DNA of 64,000 nt from Paenalicyclobacillus mengziensis (GCF_017298635.1 NZ_CP071182.1:2728001-2792000), one strand, 5' to 3'. Positions 45,060 through 53,578 are shown, counted from the first letter of the stretch. Notes: generated by a model not told the origin, from the sequence alone. Made by a program: numbers and translations.

Positions 45060-46397
45060 ATGCTGGCAGAACACGCAATTTTTGATCGAGCATACGCAGA
45101 ACAGGCGAATCGTTATATACATGATCAACATGATTACACAGACACAAAAAGCTATATTGCGTTGTGCCACAAGACTCCTAAAGGTAAAATGCCTCATCGG
45201 TTCGTGAAAACCAATGACATCAACGAGGCAGTTGTCAGCGACTACTTGGGCGAAGACTGTTATTTTTCGATGTCCTCATTTGTGAGACACAAGCGAAAAG
45301 TGGAATGGGTACGCAAAATACCGGCGGTGTGGGTGGACCTAGATTGTTATAAGCTCGGTCTCGACCCGGACTGGGTACTGCGTTCCATCGAAATAAACTA
45401 TATCGACACCGGTAATCTTCCTCCGTTCAATTGGGCAGTTCACAGTGGTCAAGGGCTGTATCTGATCTGGTGGATCGAGCCCGTTCCCGGCGCAAAACCA
45501 GCCGTTGTTGGGCTCTGGCGAACGGTGATGGGCTATATTTATGAGACACTCCGCGAGTATGGAGCAGACCCGCAGTGTATAGACATTACCCGTGTGTTGC
45601 GAGTTCCAGGCTCCATCAACCTGAAAAATGGCGCTCGTGTGACCGTCGATCAACGTCATGACTATCGCTTTGCGTTACGGGAGATAGCAGAGTACCTCCC
45701 TGAAAAAATCAAAACTGATCAAATTCCGCGCCGAAGAGGACAACCTGCAAAGCGGGAAGTAAAAGTAGTATCGCTACACAACCGGTACACGCTGCACTAC
45801 GCTAGGTTGCAGGACCTCCTGAAATTGTGCGCGATGAGGCAGTGGAAGCTGTCAGGACCCAAGGGATTGGGCAAACGTGAGCTGGTACTGTTTTTGTATC
45901 GTTACTGGTCGTTATGCTTTACCGGTGGGGACAAAGACAAGGCATTAGAGGACACAAAGGCCCTTAATAACCAGTTTGACGTACCTTTGCCTGACCAAGA
46001 AGTCGTAAAGGCCACACGGTCAGCGGAGCAAGCTTATGAGACCCAGAATGACGAGGAAAAAAATCGTAAAGCTAAGGAGATGGGGTACCCAGGCGCAGGG
46101 TACAACTACTCCAACAAGCGACTCGTTCGACTTTTGGACATTACCGCGGAGGAACAGAAAAACCTCTCGACGATCATCGATTATGAGGAGAAGCAACATC
46201 GCCGTCGAAAAGCCCGTAGAGAAGCCGGAGTGAAACCGAGGGACGAGTACCTAGAGGAGCAGAAAAAGCGGTCAGAGGACAAGCTGGAAGCCCTGAGAGA
46301 GGCGATAAAAAAGAATCCACTAGCCACAAACAAAGAATTAGGCGAAAGGTTAGGCGTTACAGACAGGCGTATCAGAACCTTGAGGAAAAAGCTGTAA
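45060..46397 (+). CDS. AEP primase-like plasmid replication protein
   Basis: About 445 residues from ATG 45060 (GGCGGTGATAG upstream); the frame is open to GTG 44991, which has no ribosome site. IPAVWVDLDCYKLG near residue 90 carries the DxD of an archaeo-eukaryotic (RepB/prim-pol type) primase, VHSGQGLYLIWWIEP near 128 matches the SG(q)G motif, and DITRVLRVPGSINLKNG near 175 is the third conserved block. A basic middle segment and a C-terminal coiled coil lead to an HTH (NKELGERLGVTDRRIRTLRK). Proteins of this build initiate replication of plasmids and phage-like elements. No helicase domain is fused. It suggests that the accessory region was, or is, able to replicate on its own. Confidence 0.7.
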   Translation: MLAEHAIFDRAYAEQANRYIHDQHDYTDTKSYIALCHKTPKGKMPHRFVKTNDINEAVVSDYLGEDCYFSMSSFVRHKRKVEWVRKIPAVWVDLDCYKLGLDPDWVLRSIEINYIDTGNLPPFNWAVHSGQGLYLIWWIEPVPGAKPAVVGLWRTVMGYIYETLREYGADPQCIDITRVLRVPGSINLKNGARVTVDQRHDYRFALREIAEYLPEKIKTDQIPRRRGQPAKREVKVVSLHNRYTLHYARLQDLLKLCAMRQWKLSGPKGLGKRELVLFLYRYWSLCFTGGDKDKALEDTKALNNQFDVPLPDQEVVKATRSAEQAYETQNDEEKNRKAKEMGYPGAGYNYSNKRLVRLLDITAEEQKNLSTIIDYEEKQHRRRKARREAGVKPRDEYLEEQKKRSEDKLEALREAIKKNPLATNKELGERLGVTDRRIRTLRKKL

Positions 46398-46845
46398 AAA
46401 GCGGAACTGGTCTGGTCTTTACATTAGGCGTAGCCTGCCCGCTGCTCTTGTTTTGGCAGTTAGCAGTTGGGCCCAAGAAGAAGACCATTGTACCGGGAGC
46501 GGCGTAGGAGGGCAGGGAGCGGGGGTGAGGAGTCGGTAGTCCCTGGGGCTTGTCTTTGGAGGCGGGTGCCAAGGAGCGGACCCACTCTTGGTGCGCACAC
46601 CTGATTCTGATGGCTTTTGTGAGGCCCTGAAGCTCCTACGCCTCATTGATAACCATACCTTGTTTGCGACTAAGGGTTTTCACAGTATGCAGCACTTTTC
46701 GTCTTCATCCAGAGTCTCAATAAGCCCGTTTAATAGGATCGATGAAGAGATGAAAAGGGTGTAAGTTCAATTTACACCCCTGGTGGCAAACAGGATATGC
46801 AAGCAGGAGACGAATATGCAACAAATAAATACCTATGGCGAAATA

Positions 46846-46948
46846 CCTCGGAAAAATTCCGACACATTTTCGTAATGGAGCATTATTCCTCGGAGGAATT
46901 CCGACCTATTTTCGCAGTAGGAACAAATACCTCGGAAATTTTCCGAGG
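46846..46948 (+). repeat. Three palindromic repeats at exact 42-bp spacing
   Basis: CCTCGGAAAAATTCCGA (46846), CCTCGGAGGAATTCCGA (46888) and CCTCGGAAATTTTCCGAGG (46930) start 42 bases apart, four helical turns. Each is an inverted repeat (CGGAA...TTCCG), and the spacer after the first two is also similar (ATTTTCG). They lie immediately before the MqsA-like gene and about 450 bases after the replication gene, so they may be operators of the downstream HTH protein or replication iterons. The sequence from 46398 to 46845 has no supported gene. Confidence 0.85.
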
Positions 46949-46993
46949 CATTCGTGGATGGATCATTTCCGTATTCGTTAGGGGGTAGGAAAT

Positions 46994-47359
46994 GTGAAGA
47001 AGTTTTGCGATAGGTGTGGAACTGACGTTGAATGGCACACCCAAGAGTGTCAAGAGACTTACCCAGTGCGTGACGAGCCTATCACGATTCAGAGTATTTT
47101 GGCTGTCTGTTCTGTCTGCGGGTTGGATTTATTCGATATGGAATTGGATGGTGCAAATGTAGAACGAGCGTATGATATATACCGTGAGAGACATGGCATA
47201 TTATCGGCGGATGACATCAAGGCAATTCGAGAGAAAGTTGGCCTAACTCAACTGCAACTGGCTGAAATTTTAAGATGCGATGAATTGACAGTCCGTCGAT
47301 ACGAGGAAGGCATGCTCCTTTCCGAACAGCACAACGAGTTGGTAAAACAACTTGTCTAA
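46994..47359 (+). CDS. MqsA/YgiT-type zinc-finger HTH regulator (antitoxin-like)
   Basis: A 121-residue protein starting at ATG 46994 or GTG 46991, with GGGGGTAGG upstream. The N-terminal zinc domain has CDRCG (residues 5-9) and CSVCG (about 39-43). The C-terminal Xre-like HTH (LSADDIKAIREKVGLTQLQL and CDELTVRRYEEG) follows, which is the layout of MqsA antitoxins. No MqsR-like toxin gene is adjacent; instead an ATPase gene follows after 100 bases. The three palindromes just upstream are natural operators for such a regulator, so autoregulation is likely. It may also simply be a transcription factor of the element. Confidence 0.75.
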   Translation: MKKFCDRCGTDVEWHTQECQETYPVRDEPITIQSILAVCSVCGLDLFDMELDGANVERAYDIYRERHGILSADDIKAIREKVGLTQLQLAEILRCDELTVRRYEEGMLLSEQHNELVKQLV

Positions 47360-47459
47360 CTGCGTTGCCACCACCATTTTTTGCGCTGTTGTTGGCTTTT
47401 GTTCGAGTTACTCGTGGAGTGGTTTTCATCAAAAGTATCAAAATTGGGTGGCGATCAGC

Positions 47460-48581
47460 ATGGTAGAGCCAATCTTCCCGTCTATAAGAATTATTCCGTC
47501 CGAAGATGTCATAAGTCGTAATGGCTTTGTCCGGGAACTGGAAGAACGATTATTCATGGGAGACAGCACGATGCTGGCGGGACCTCGCCGCATCGGAAAG
47601 ACCAGTGTAGCCATTGAAGTGCTGAACCGGCTGCGAGAACGTGGAATTTATACGGTGGCGATTGACTTGTCTTGCGTCACTTCCGCGGAGAAATTAGGGT
47701 TTCAATTGATACGGAAAGTTTTCCAAGTGCTCACGGGGGTTGTGCGTCCCGCGGCACATACGATAAACGGCTTGCTGGAATCCCTATCTAAACCGGAGAT
47801 ACTGGTCAAAGTTGAAGACTTAGAGATAACCTCTCATCTGAATGAGGCAAAGGAAAATCCCGAAACTATATTGGACGAAACGTTCCACATTGCAGAGGTG
47901 AGTGCTGAGACAGACCACAAACGCATGGTGATCATGTTTGACGAATGGCAAGAAATTGCGCGAATTGGCGGTGAATCACTTCTAAAGCGGCTCCGTTCCA
48001 TTTTCCAACGTCAGAGCCATGTGTCCTATCTATTTCTTGGCAGCGAGCCATCCACGATGAGAGCCTTGTTTGCAGACCGTAGACAAGCCTTTTATCGGTT
48101 TGCGACGATGCTCGATCTCCCAGACATCACGACCGATGAGTGGAATGAGTACGTTCACCGCAAGCTCACGCAAGCGGGAATTACTATTGACCGGGATGCG
48201 TTCGACGAGTTGATGGACACCTCTGGTGGTCATGCCTATGATACGATGGTCATTCTACAAAATATGGATATTCAGTTGAGATTAAATCGAATGGACCACG
48301 TTGACATTTCCTTGGTACGACAGAGCATCCGGCAGAGCTACAATCAACTGGAAGCCCTCTATAATCAAGTGTGGCAAATAGCCCTAAACATTAGAGGAGC
48401 GGATAAAGTTTTGACCGCATTGATGGAGGGTACACCTCCATACAGGGCTGACACAACCGCTGTTATCACGAGGGCACTAGATAGGCTAATAGACGCCTCC
48501 ATTCTGAGCAGGCAAAGGCGCGGCGAATATCAGTTTGCTGATCCTATGTTCAAGACTTGGCTCCAGCAGAAAATGGGTTAG
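47460..48581 (+). CDS. Archaeal-ATPase-like AAA protein
   Basis: About 373 residues from ATG 47460 (GGGTGGCGATC upstream); the frame is open to 47352 but the extra residues are not conserved-looking. SRNGFVRELEERLFMGDSTM leads to MLAGPRRIGKTSVAIEVLNR (Walker A near residue 42), MVIMFDEWQEIARIGG (Walker B near residue 158) and YLFLGSEPSTMRALFADRRQ (sensor region). The C-terminal part has a winged-helix-like segment ending RRGEYQFADPMFKTWLQQ, typical of the AAA_35/archaeal ATPase (STAND-like) group. The role is unknown: relatives occur in mobile elements, toxin-antitoxin-like and defence modules. Pairing with the MqsA-like regulator suggests a two-gene module. Confidence 0.75.
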   Translation: MVEPIFPSIRIIPSEDVISRNGFVRELEERLFMGDSTMLAGPRRIGKTSVAIEVLNRLRERGIYTVAIDLSCVTSAEKLGFQLIRKVFQVLTGVVRPAAHTINGLLESLSKPEILVKVEDLEITSHLNEAKENPETILDETFHIAEVSAETDHKRMVIMFDEWQEIARIGGESLLKRLRSIFQRQSHVSYLFLGSEPSTMRALFADRRQAFYRFATMLDLPDITTDEWNEYVHRKLTQAGITIDRDAFDELMDTSGGHAYDTMVILQNMDIQLRLNRMDHVDISLVRQSIRQSYNQLEALYNQVWQIALNIRGADKVLTALMEGTPPYRADTTAVITRALDRLIDASILSRQRRGEYQFADPMFKTWLQQKMG

Positions 48582-49198
48582 GAACAGTTAGTGTGAGAAT
48601 AACACACAGGACTGGTCGAAAAGCAGCCCTAACTGGGCTTCGCGCTTTGCTACGGCGGGATGGTCAGATGCTGACTTTGATAGCTGTTCGTGTCCTTTAA
48701 GTCAGATGTCCGTGTCTGTCACGTAATCGATTCAACTCATGGAACGAGTCACTCAGTTTTATGGCGACAACCTTCGTCTGAGTCTCATCACACCTAATAC
48801 CGAAAGTTCCCAATGGTTACCGAAAGGACTTGACTTTTGCCAACACAACTCAAGTTAGAAAGAAAAAGGTCTTTATTTTGGCGGTTTCAAGGTATTACAT
48901 ATCCTGTACCGAATGACAAACTGTAAATAATCCACTATTCTGCTGCCTCAATATGACAAACTCTCTCATGAAACCGCTTTGTTCATTGACCGTGTGTGCA
49001 AGTCAAGGTGCCAGGCACGATTGCATATGGCTAGGTCTTGTGTCTGTTGGCGGGAGCCCCCTATTTAATTGTTGCCGTGACCCATATCACCGGACTAATG
49101 GGCAAGTATTTATCCATTCACAGCACGAAGTAAAGGATTAAATAACATAATTTAACGCAGACTGTTCACCAGGACCTCTCGCTAAAGGAGTGTACAGT
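48582..49198. other. 617-bp gap without a supported gene
   Basis: Short frames exist but none has a ribosome site or recognisable product. The only notable feature is a GTGCCAGGCAC near-palindrome at about 49008-49018, related in its GTGCCAGG part to the inverted repeats around the antirepressor gene. AAAGGAGTG at the end is the ribosome site of the next gene. Confidence 0.4.
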
Positions 49199-49612
49199 AT
49201 GACAGATTCTTCACGTACTCAAATTGAATCTAAAGACATATTAGATTTAGTCGTGCAACCGGAGATCAAGGAGTTCCTTATAACTGCCATCCAGATGGTA
49301 CCTAAAATTACAAACATCATGAAAGCCTCATCAAAAATGATCGATCTTGCGGAAGCATTTTTGCAAGACGATGAGCTGTTGGAAAGTCTCGAAGCCGCTA
49401 TAAAAGCAAAAACGGATCCCATCCAAGACACGATTGAAGACGGTATTTCTTTGCTGAAAGAGGCTCAAGAACGTGCAGAATTGGACACCTCCAACATAGG
49501 CATACTGGGTATGTATAAAATGCTTAAGGACCCTGTGACACAGGATAAACTCCGATTCATGAAAGCATTACTCGCTACTATATCCGAACACCAAGAAAGG
49601 GAGCTACATTAA
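49199..49612 (+). CDS. DUF1641-like protein
   Basis: A 137-residue protein from ATG 49199, with AAAGGAGTG upstream. The C-terminal segment TSNIGILGMYKMLKDPVTQD and KLRFMKALLATISEHQ matches the signature of DUF1641, a family of small helical proteins usually encoded beside FAD/NAD(P) oxidoreductases or formate dehydrogenases in bacteria and archaea. Here no redox partner is near, which is unusual. The N-terminal part is amphipathic helical. Function unknown. Confidence 0.6.
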   Translation: MTDSSRTQIESKDILDLVVQPEIKEFLITAIQMVPKITNIMKASSKMIDLAEAFLQDDELLESLEAAIKAKTDPIQDTIEDGISLLKEAQERAELDTSNIGILGMYKMLKDPVTQDKLRFMKALLATISEHQERELH

Positions 49613-49862
49613 CTCACGGTCCGGTGTCGTGACTGAAGATTATGGAGGAAGTAGTATTCAGTAAAAATGGATAAAGCCGACTTTTTATCAGGATTGGGAA
49701 TTGAAGCACAAAGGTGCAATAGATATTCCAATTGTTATCACCGATGAACCATACATTTCACGGATAATTCACAAACCGAGCGTGACACAACAGACTTTGC
49801 AGAAGTATTTGTAGGCAACTTACAGTTGGGTTTTCCAAAAACAGTCGTAAGGTGGTATTCAT

Positions 49863-50417
49863 GTGCGAAAAATGCGACTAATGTTTGTAAGTACCCTAAC
49901 GTTTTGCGTTGCCTCGCTTTTGGGCTACTTTCAACCAATCCACGGATTTGCTCAACAGCGTACTGCTACAGCGACCATTCGTTTTCGAGTTGTATCAGCT
50001 GACGATTTTAGAGTCCTACCCGGCGCTCGAGTGATTGTGGTTGGGGAGGATGGACGAATCATTACTTCTGGTGTGACTAATACAGATGGGATTTGGTCAC
50101 CGTCTCTTACAGTACCTCTTGACCCCCGATTCAAGGATATTGGTATTGTCACAGCGATTGGCGTTGCAAACGAGCACAACGAAAATGTGGTTTTCGAAGT
50201 ACCAGTGAAACAGGGCACCGTACAGCCCATTACGCTATATCCAATACAGCCACGACTCCGCAACGAGGCATCTGCTTCGTTGGGACAATTGCATCATTTG
50301 GATGTAATCGAAATAGTAAACCGCTACGCACAAATGCTAGGATTGTCTAAACAACCGGGCATCGTGGGAGAGTTTGGCTATTCTCCGTGGAGTCCAAATC
50401 TAAAGTCGCGACGATAA
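49863..50417 (+). CDS. Secreted protein with a carboxypeptidase-regulatory/Ig-like domain
   Basis: A 184-residue protein from GTG 49863 with AAGGTGG upstream. A signal peptide is clear: MRKMRLMFVSTLTFCVASLL and then HGFAQQ with a likely cut near residue 30. The mature part has beta-rich ATIRFRVVSADDFRVLPGAR and VIVVGEDGRIITSGVTNTDG, the pattern of a carboxypeptidase-regulatory-like or SpaA-type sandwich. A short alpha-helical region and basic tail follow. It is probably an extracellular or wall-associated protein. No anchoring motif is seen. The gap from 49613 to 49862 shows no gene. The gap from 50418 to 50745 contains only AT-rich sequence with a few small inverted repeats around GTTCCAC. 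Confidence 0.65.
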   Translation: MRKMRLMFVSTLTFCVASLLGYFQPIHGFAQQRTATATIRFRVVSADDFRVLPGARVIVVGEDGRIITSGVTNTDGIWSPSLTVPLDPRFKDIGIVTAIGVANEHNENVVFEVPVKQGTVQPITLYPIQPRLRNEASASLGQLHHLDVIEIVNRYAQMLGLSKQPGIVGEFGYSPWSPNLKSRR

Positions 50418-50734
50418 TTCGCGAGGTCATGCTCTTGGGGTTGGTCAATTCACCGTGTCGAAGGTTCATCCAACAATAACCAATCCTTCGAGGGAAACGG
50501 AATATTTGAATATACCGCTTACGGTGCAATTGACGGCAGTGTGGAAGCCACGCTGTCGTTTTTTTGTGTGAAACCTTTGGTTCCACACTCGGTCAGCTCC
50601 CAGTGGAATCTTAACGCACACTAAGGTGGTTGGTGAGTGTTCAGTGGAACTCTATGTTCCACTATCTCGTGCTATTGATTGGAGCGGTTGATTAACACCA
50701 ACCGGGTTAGTGTGCGGATCGTGGAACCGAAAAA

Positions 50735-50773
50735 ATTTTTTTGGTTTGCCGTACACCCGTGGAGTAAGTAAAG
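50735..50773 (+). promoter_or_regulatory. TTGCCGTACAG element, copy 3
   Basis: AATTTTTTTGG followed by TTTGCCGTACACCCGTGGAG and TAAGTAAAGG. The core has one change (CAC for CAG). It precedes the replication-relaxation gene by about 40 bases. Confidence 0.68.
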
Positions 50774-50812
50774 GAATTAGCATTTGACTTCACGAGGATG
50801 GAGGGGAATCGT

Positions 50813-51583
50813 TTGATTCTCAATTGGTATAACCCAAATAACAATTATCGTGCGTTTGAACGAGTCATAGGGTGCATCTTCGATGCGGGGGGAATCCTCT
50901 TTCGAGACGATCTTAAAACCTTACTCGGTTACAGCGAGGACATGATGCGGTACACCATCTACCGGCTTAACAAACATGATCCGCAGCTAATCCGTCGGAT
51001 TCGGACTGCGGATAGGCGGAATACCTACGCCTTTATGTTGACAGAACAAGGAGTCGCTTACGCCCGGGACCTGACACAGTGGGATAACAAGGTTCGCGTA
51101 GGAGAGGGCCAAGTGTATCACACGTTAGGAATAAACAGTATTTTGCTGCGGATTGTCCGCGAGATCGGCACAGAGGGGTATGAGTGGTACTGCACTCGCG
51201 AGGCCGGTGACATTATCGCGGATCACATTTATAGCAACATGACAATGCAGGAGCAGGCCCGACGCGAAAAGCCTCGCTTTATTCGTCCGGATGCTCTGTT
51301 TTCTGTCGGACACAACAAGGTCTGCGTGGAATATGACACAGGAAGTGAATCGGGCAGAATCATTAAAAATAAGCTGCAAAGTTACCATCAGACCATGCTT
51401 CGACTGCCCGAGAGTTGGAGAGTAGTGGTTTTCGTTGCCCCTACAGAAGCTCGTCGGAAGTTCCTTGAGGAAAAATCTAGGGAGTTTGATACGACAGCTT
51501 ATAAGGCTCATTTTTTCATTCCAGGCCAAGAAACCGCCGGTTTTGTTCAGAGAGTTAAGCGTGGAGTACGGGCTAGCGTATGA
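50813..51583 (+). CDS. Replication-relaxation family protein
   Basis: About 256 residues from TTG 50813, chosen because GGAGGGGAATCG precedes it; ATG 50798 is an alternative with only CGAGG. The N-terminal winged helix (RVIGCIFDAGGILFRDDLKT and MRYTIYRLNKHDPQLIRRIR) is followed by a nuclease-like domain with FIRPDALFSVGHNKVCVEYD and SGRIIKNKLQSYHQTM, which resemble the conserved acidic and Lys residues of PF13814 proteins. Family members occur on plasmids and integrative elements beside relaxase or Rep genes and are thought to help mobilisation or replication. A TTGCCGTACAG element lies upstream. Confidence 0.7.
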   Translation: MILNWYNPNNNYRAFERVIGCIFDAGGILFRDDLKTLLGYSEDMMRYTIYRLNKHDPQLIRRIRTADRRNTYAFMLTEQGVAYARDLTQWDNKVRVGEGQVYHTLGINSILLRIVREIGTEGYEWYCTREAGDIIADHIYSNMTMQEQARREKPRFIRPDALFSVGHNKVCVEYDTGSESGRIIKNKLQSYHQTMLRLPESWRVVVFVAPTEARRKFLEEKSREFDTTAYKAHFFIPGQETAGFVQRVKRGVRASV

Positions 51584-51673
51584 CTGGATATACCGACGCA
51601 AATGTATTAGCGATTGCCTTTCACGGTTGATTTTCTGGGCCTTGGGCTTGAATCTCCGAAAAGAGAAGTTGGA

Positions 51674-51698
51674 CCCCCTTTGGGGGCCCGGAGTTTTT
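51674..51698 (+). terminator. Probable terminator after the replication-relaxation gene
   Basis: CCCCC (51674-51678) pairs with GGGGG (51682-51686) around a short T loop, and outer bases (CTCC and GGAG) can extend the structure; TTTTT follows at about 51694-51698. Confidence 0.45.
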
Positions 51699-51881
51699 AG
51701 TTGAATCTTCCTTTTTCAGGAGGAAAGATAGCGGCGCTGCGTTGGTGACTACAGAGTAAGAGATGGTCGGCTGCGCCTCCTCCAAAGACCAAAGACAAAA
51801 GACAAGCCCACCTCTGCTACGCATCGGTAGGCTTAAAGATTAAAGACGCTGGTCGTAGCCAGCAAACAATTTTCACGACTG

Positions 51882-52091
51882 GTGGAACGAATCGACGACG
51901 AATTGCTAGAAAAGATTGCGAAGGAATGGCCACACCGTGCACATGCGGTTAAGAACGCTAAGTCAGCCCCAAACGATACTATGCGGGCACGTATTGAGCG
52001 TGATATTGCATTTGCATGTTCTTTTGGATCGGTTAAAGGTTTGACGATACCGGAGGTAATCAAACTCGTAAAGGTTGCAAACGGAAATTAA
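51882..52091 (+). CDS. Small soluble protein, 69 aa
   Basis: GTG 51882 is the first start codon after an in-frame stop, but has no obvious ribosome site. The product, beginning MERIDDELLEKIAKEWPHRA, is charged and predicted helical, with a final PEVIKLVKVANGN. Composition and length look like a real small phage or plasmid protein; no family is recognised. It precedes the antirepressor gene by about 145 bases. Confidence 0.35.
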   Translation: MERIDDELLEKIAKEWPHRAHAVKNAKSAPNDTMRARIERDIAFACSFGSVKGLTIPEVIKLVKVANGN

Positions 52092-52190
52092 ATCCGTATT
52101 GCAACAACAAGCAAGAGGTAGACCACACTCCTGGCACAGAAACAAGCAGCAGCGTTGGCTACAGTGGGCAGAGTCTGTGCCTCCCACTTT

Positions 52191-52226
52191 ATTTGTGCTT
52201 GCCGTACAGGCGTGTAATGATTGGAG
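52191..52226 (+). promoter_or_regulatory. TTGCCGTACAG element, copy 4
   Basis: CTTTATTTGTG followed by CTTGCCGTACAGGCGTGTAA and TGATTGGAGG. Here the element ends in the ribosome site of the antirepressor gene, so any transcript from it has a very short leader. Confidence 0.7.
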
Positions 52227-52235
52227 GTGACTGGG

Positions 52236-53036
52236 TTGAACAAACTTACTCTTGTAAAAACGGAGTCGTTCGGGCCTGCTCAATGTGATTTTTGGCAGAA
52301 TGAGAACGGTGATGTATTTATGACAATCAACCAATTGGCAAACGCACTCGGGTATGCAGGTCGGGATGGGATTGAGAAGATGATTGAACGTAATCCATAC
52401 CTTACTGACGAGGAGTTTTCAGTAGCCGACATTTTGTCGGCCACTGATGGTAAACAATACAACACACGTCTGTTTACCGAAGATGGCATTTATGAGGTAT
52501 CCATGCTCGCTAAAACTCCAAAAGCAAGAGAGTTCAGAACATGGGTACGACAAGTGATAAAGACCATACGCAAAACCGGCGGTTATGTTGCAAATGAAGA
52601 CCTGTTTATTAATATGTATCTCCCATTCGCAGATGAGCAGACAAAGCTGGCTTTCCGTGCAACACTGGAAGTGATTCGGAATCAGAATGAGAAGATTGCT
52701 TTGATGCAAGCGAAGGCTGATTACTTCGATGCACTGGTCGAGCGCAATCTACTTACAAATTTCCGGGATACTGCAAAAGAACTTGGGATCAAGCAGCATG
52801 ATTTCGTAAAGTGGTTGTTAGAAAACAAATATATATATCGGGATCATAAGCAACGGCTGAAACCACAGGCCAGGTTTGTCCCGGAGTTGTTTAACGTAAA
52901 AGAGTGGCAACGCGGGGGAAACGGTGGTACGCAAACACTGGTTACGCCTAGAGGGCGAGAGACATTCAGGTTGTTATTGCAAAACCAAGCGGATGTCGAT
53001 TCCAAAAATACGGAGGAAGAGACTTCCGCCCGTTAG
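52236..53036 (+). CDS. BRO-N-type phage antirepressor
   Basis: A 266-residue protein from TTG 52236 with TTGGAGG eight bases upstream. The N-terminal about 115 residues are a BRO-N domain: FWQNENGDVFMTINQLANAL, AGRDGIEKMIERNPYL, QYNTRLFTEDGIYEVSMLAK and REFRTWVRQVIKTIRKTGGY. A linker with QTKLAFRATLEVIRNQNEKI leads to a KilAC/ANT-type C-terminal domain (FRDTAKELGIKQHDFVKWLL and YIYRDHKQRLKPQA). Such proteins counteract lysogeny or maintenance repressors. It carries a TTGCCGTACAG element and is flanked by 15-base inverted repeats (52123-52137, 53199-53213), as if it were a transferable cassette. Confidence 0.88.
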   Translation: MNKLTLVKTESFGPAQCDFWQNENGDVFMTINQLANALGYAGRDGIEKMIERNPYLTDEEFSVADILSATDGKQYNTRLFTEDGIYEVSMLAKTPKAREFRTWVRQVIKTIRKTGGYVANEDLFINMYLPFADEQTKLAFRATLEVIRNQNEKIALMQAKADYFDALVERNLLTNFRDTAKELGIKQHDFVKWLLENKYIYRDHKQRLKPQARFVPELFNVKEWQRGGNGGTQTLVTPRGRETFRLLLQNQADVDSKNTEEETSAR

Positions 53037-53135
53037 CTTAACGGGTCCCGATTTTGGGTGCAACACTCGGAAAGGGAACCCGTTGCCCTATTGACAGATT
53101 CTAATGCTGGCCAGCCCAGCCAATGGGCGCATAGC

Positions 53136-53211
53136 ACACTCCTGGCATCGACCGCACATGCGGTCATCACATCCTTTCACTTCCTTTCGTCCGTCCTGGT
53201 GCCAGGAGTGT
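53136..53211. repeat. Long inverted repeat between convergent genes
   Basis: ACACTCCTGGCA (53136-53147) pairs with TGCCAGGAGTGT (53200-53211), with a smaller GACCGC/GCGGTC stem inside. It lies between the antirepressor gene and the convergent minus-strand gene, where it could end transcripts from both sides. A further copy, CCACACTCCTGGCAC, lies at 52123-52137 before the antirepressor. Confidence 0.7.
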
Positions 53212-53221
53212 GGTGTGCGCC

Positions 53222-53470
53222 TCAATCCTCGTCTTTGATAGCAACGAGTCGATAACCGAGTAAGGTAGCAATTTGCTCGAGATCGCGGAATCTGATGGTG
53301 CCCTTGTTTATCGCCATGCGCAGAGCGTTTTCCTTCATGATTTCGACGGTTCCGTCGGTTCTGTGGGTCTTAATATGTCTGGCAATATTAGCGATACTTT
53401 CATACGGTGTCCCTGCGGACATGATCCTGACGGCGGTTTTAACGTCTGTTTTTGATAAATCGATCTGCAT
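53222..53470 (-). CDS. Small protein, 82 aa, possibly DNA-binding
   Basis: On the minus strand AAAGGAGGTGCCG precedes the start at 53470. The product (MQIDLSKTDVKTAVRIMSAG, then YESIANIARHIKTHRTDGTV and RMAINKGTIRFRDLEQIATL) looks helical with a possible HTH in the last third. No family is recognised. It is divergent from the 53605 gene across an AT-rich region, an arrangement typical of a regulator and its target in phage-like elements. Confidence 0.5.
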   Translation of the reverse strand: MQIDLSKTDVKTAVRIMSAGTPYESIANIARHIKTHRTDGTVEIMKENALRMAINKGTIRFRDLEQIATLLGYRLVAIKDED

Positions 53471-53549
53471 TCCATCGGCACCTCCTTTTAATAAAAGGTA
53501 ACATATTTTACTGATTTAATAAATATATTTATATATATAAAAATGATTG

Positions 53550-53578
53550 TTGAAACATAAAATTATTTGTTGTATAGT
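53550..53578 (+). promoter_or_regulatory. Strong SigA-type promoter in the AT-rich divergent region
   Basis: TTGAAA (53550-53555) and TATAGT (53573-53578) are separated by 17 bases. It reads toward the gene at 53605 and the secreted protein behind it. The surrounding about 100 bases (53490-53575) are strongly AT-rich. Confidence 0.7.

Noticed and set aside
46846..46948. CRISPR-like array
   Set aside because: Only three units, spacers of about 25 bp that are themselves partly repeated, palindromic units and no cas genes; operator or iteron is the better reading.
46797..46988. 63-codon frame across the three palindromes
   Set aside because: The translation only reflects the repeated palindromic DNA and there is no ribosome site.
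52236..53036. Interpreting the whole 42-59 kb region as a complete prophage
   Set aside because: Apart from the antirepressor and regulatory proteins I see no terminase, portal, capsid, tail or lysis genes, so plasmid-like or an unknown element is the safer description.
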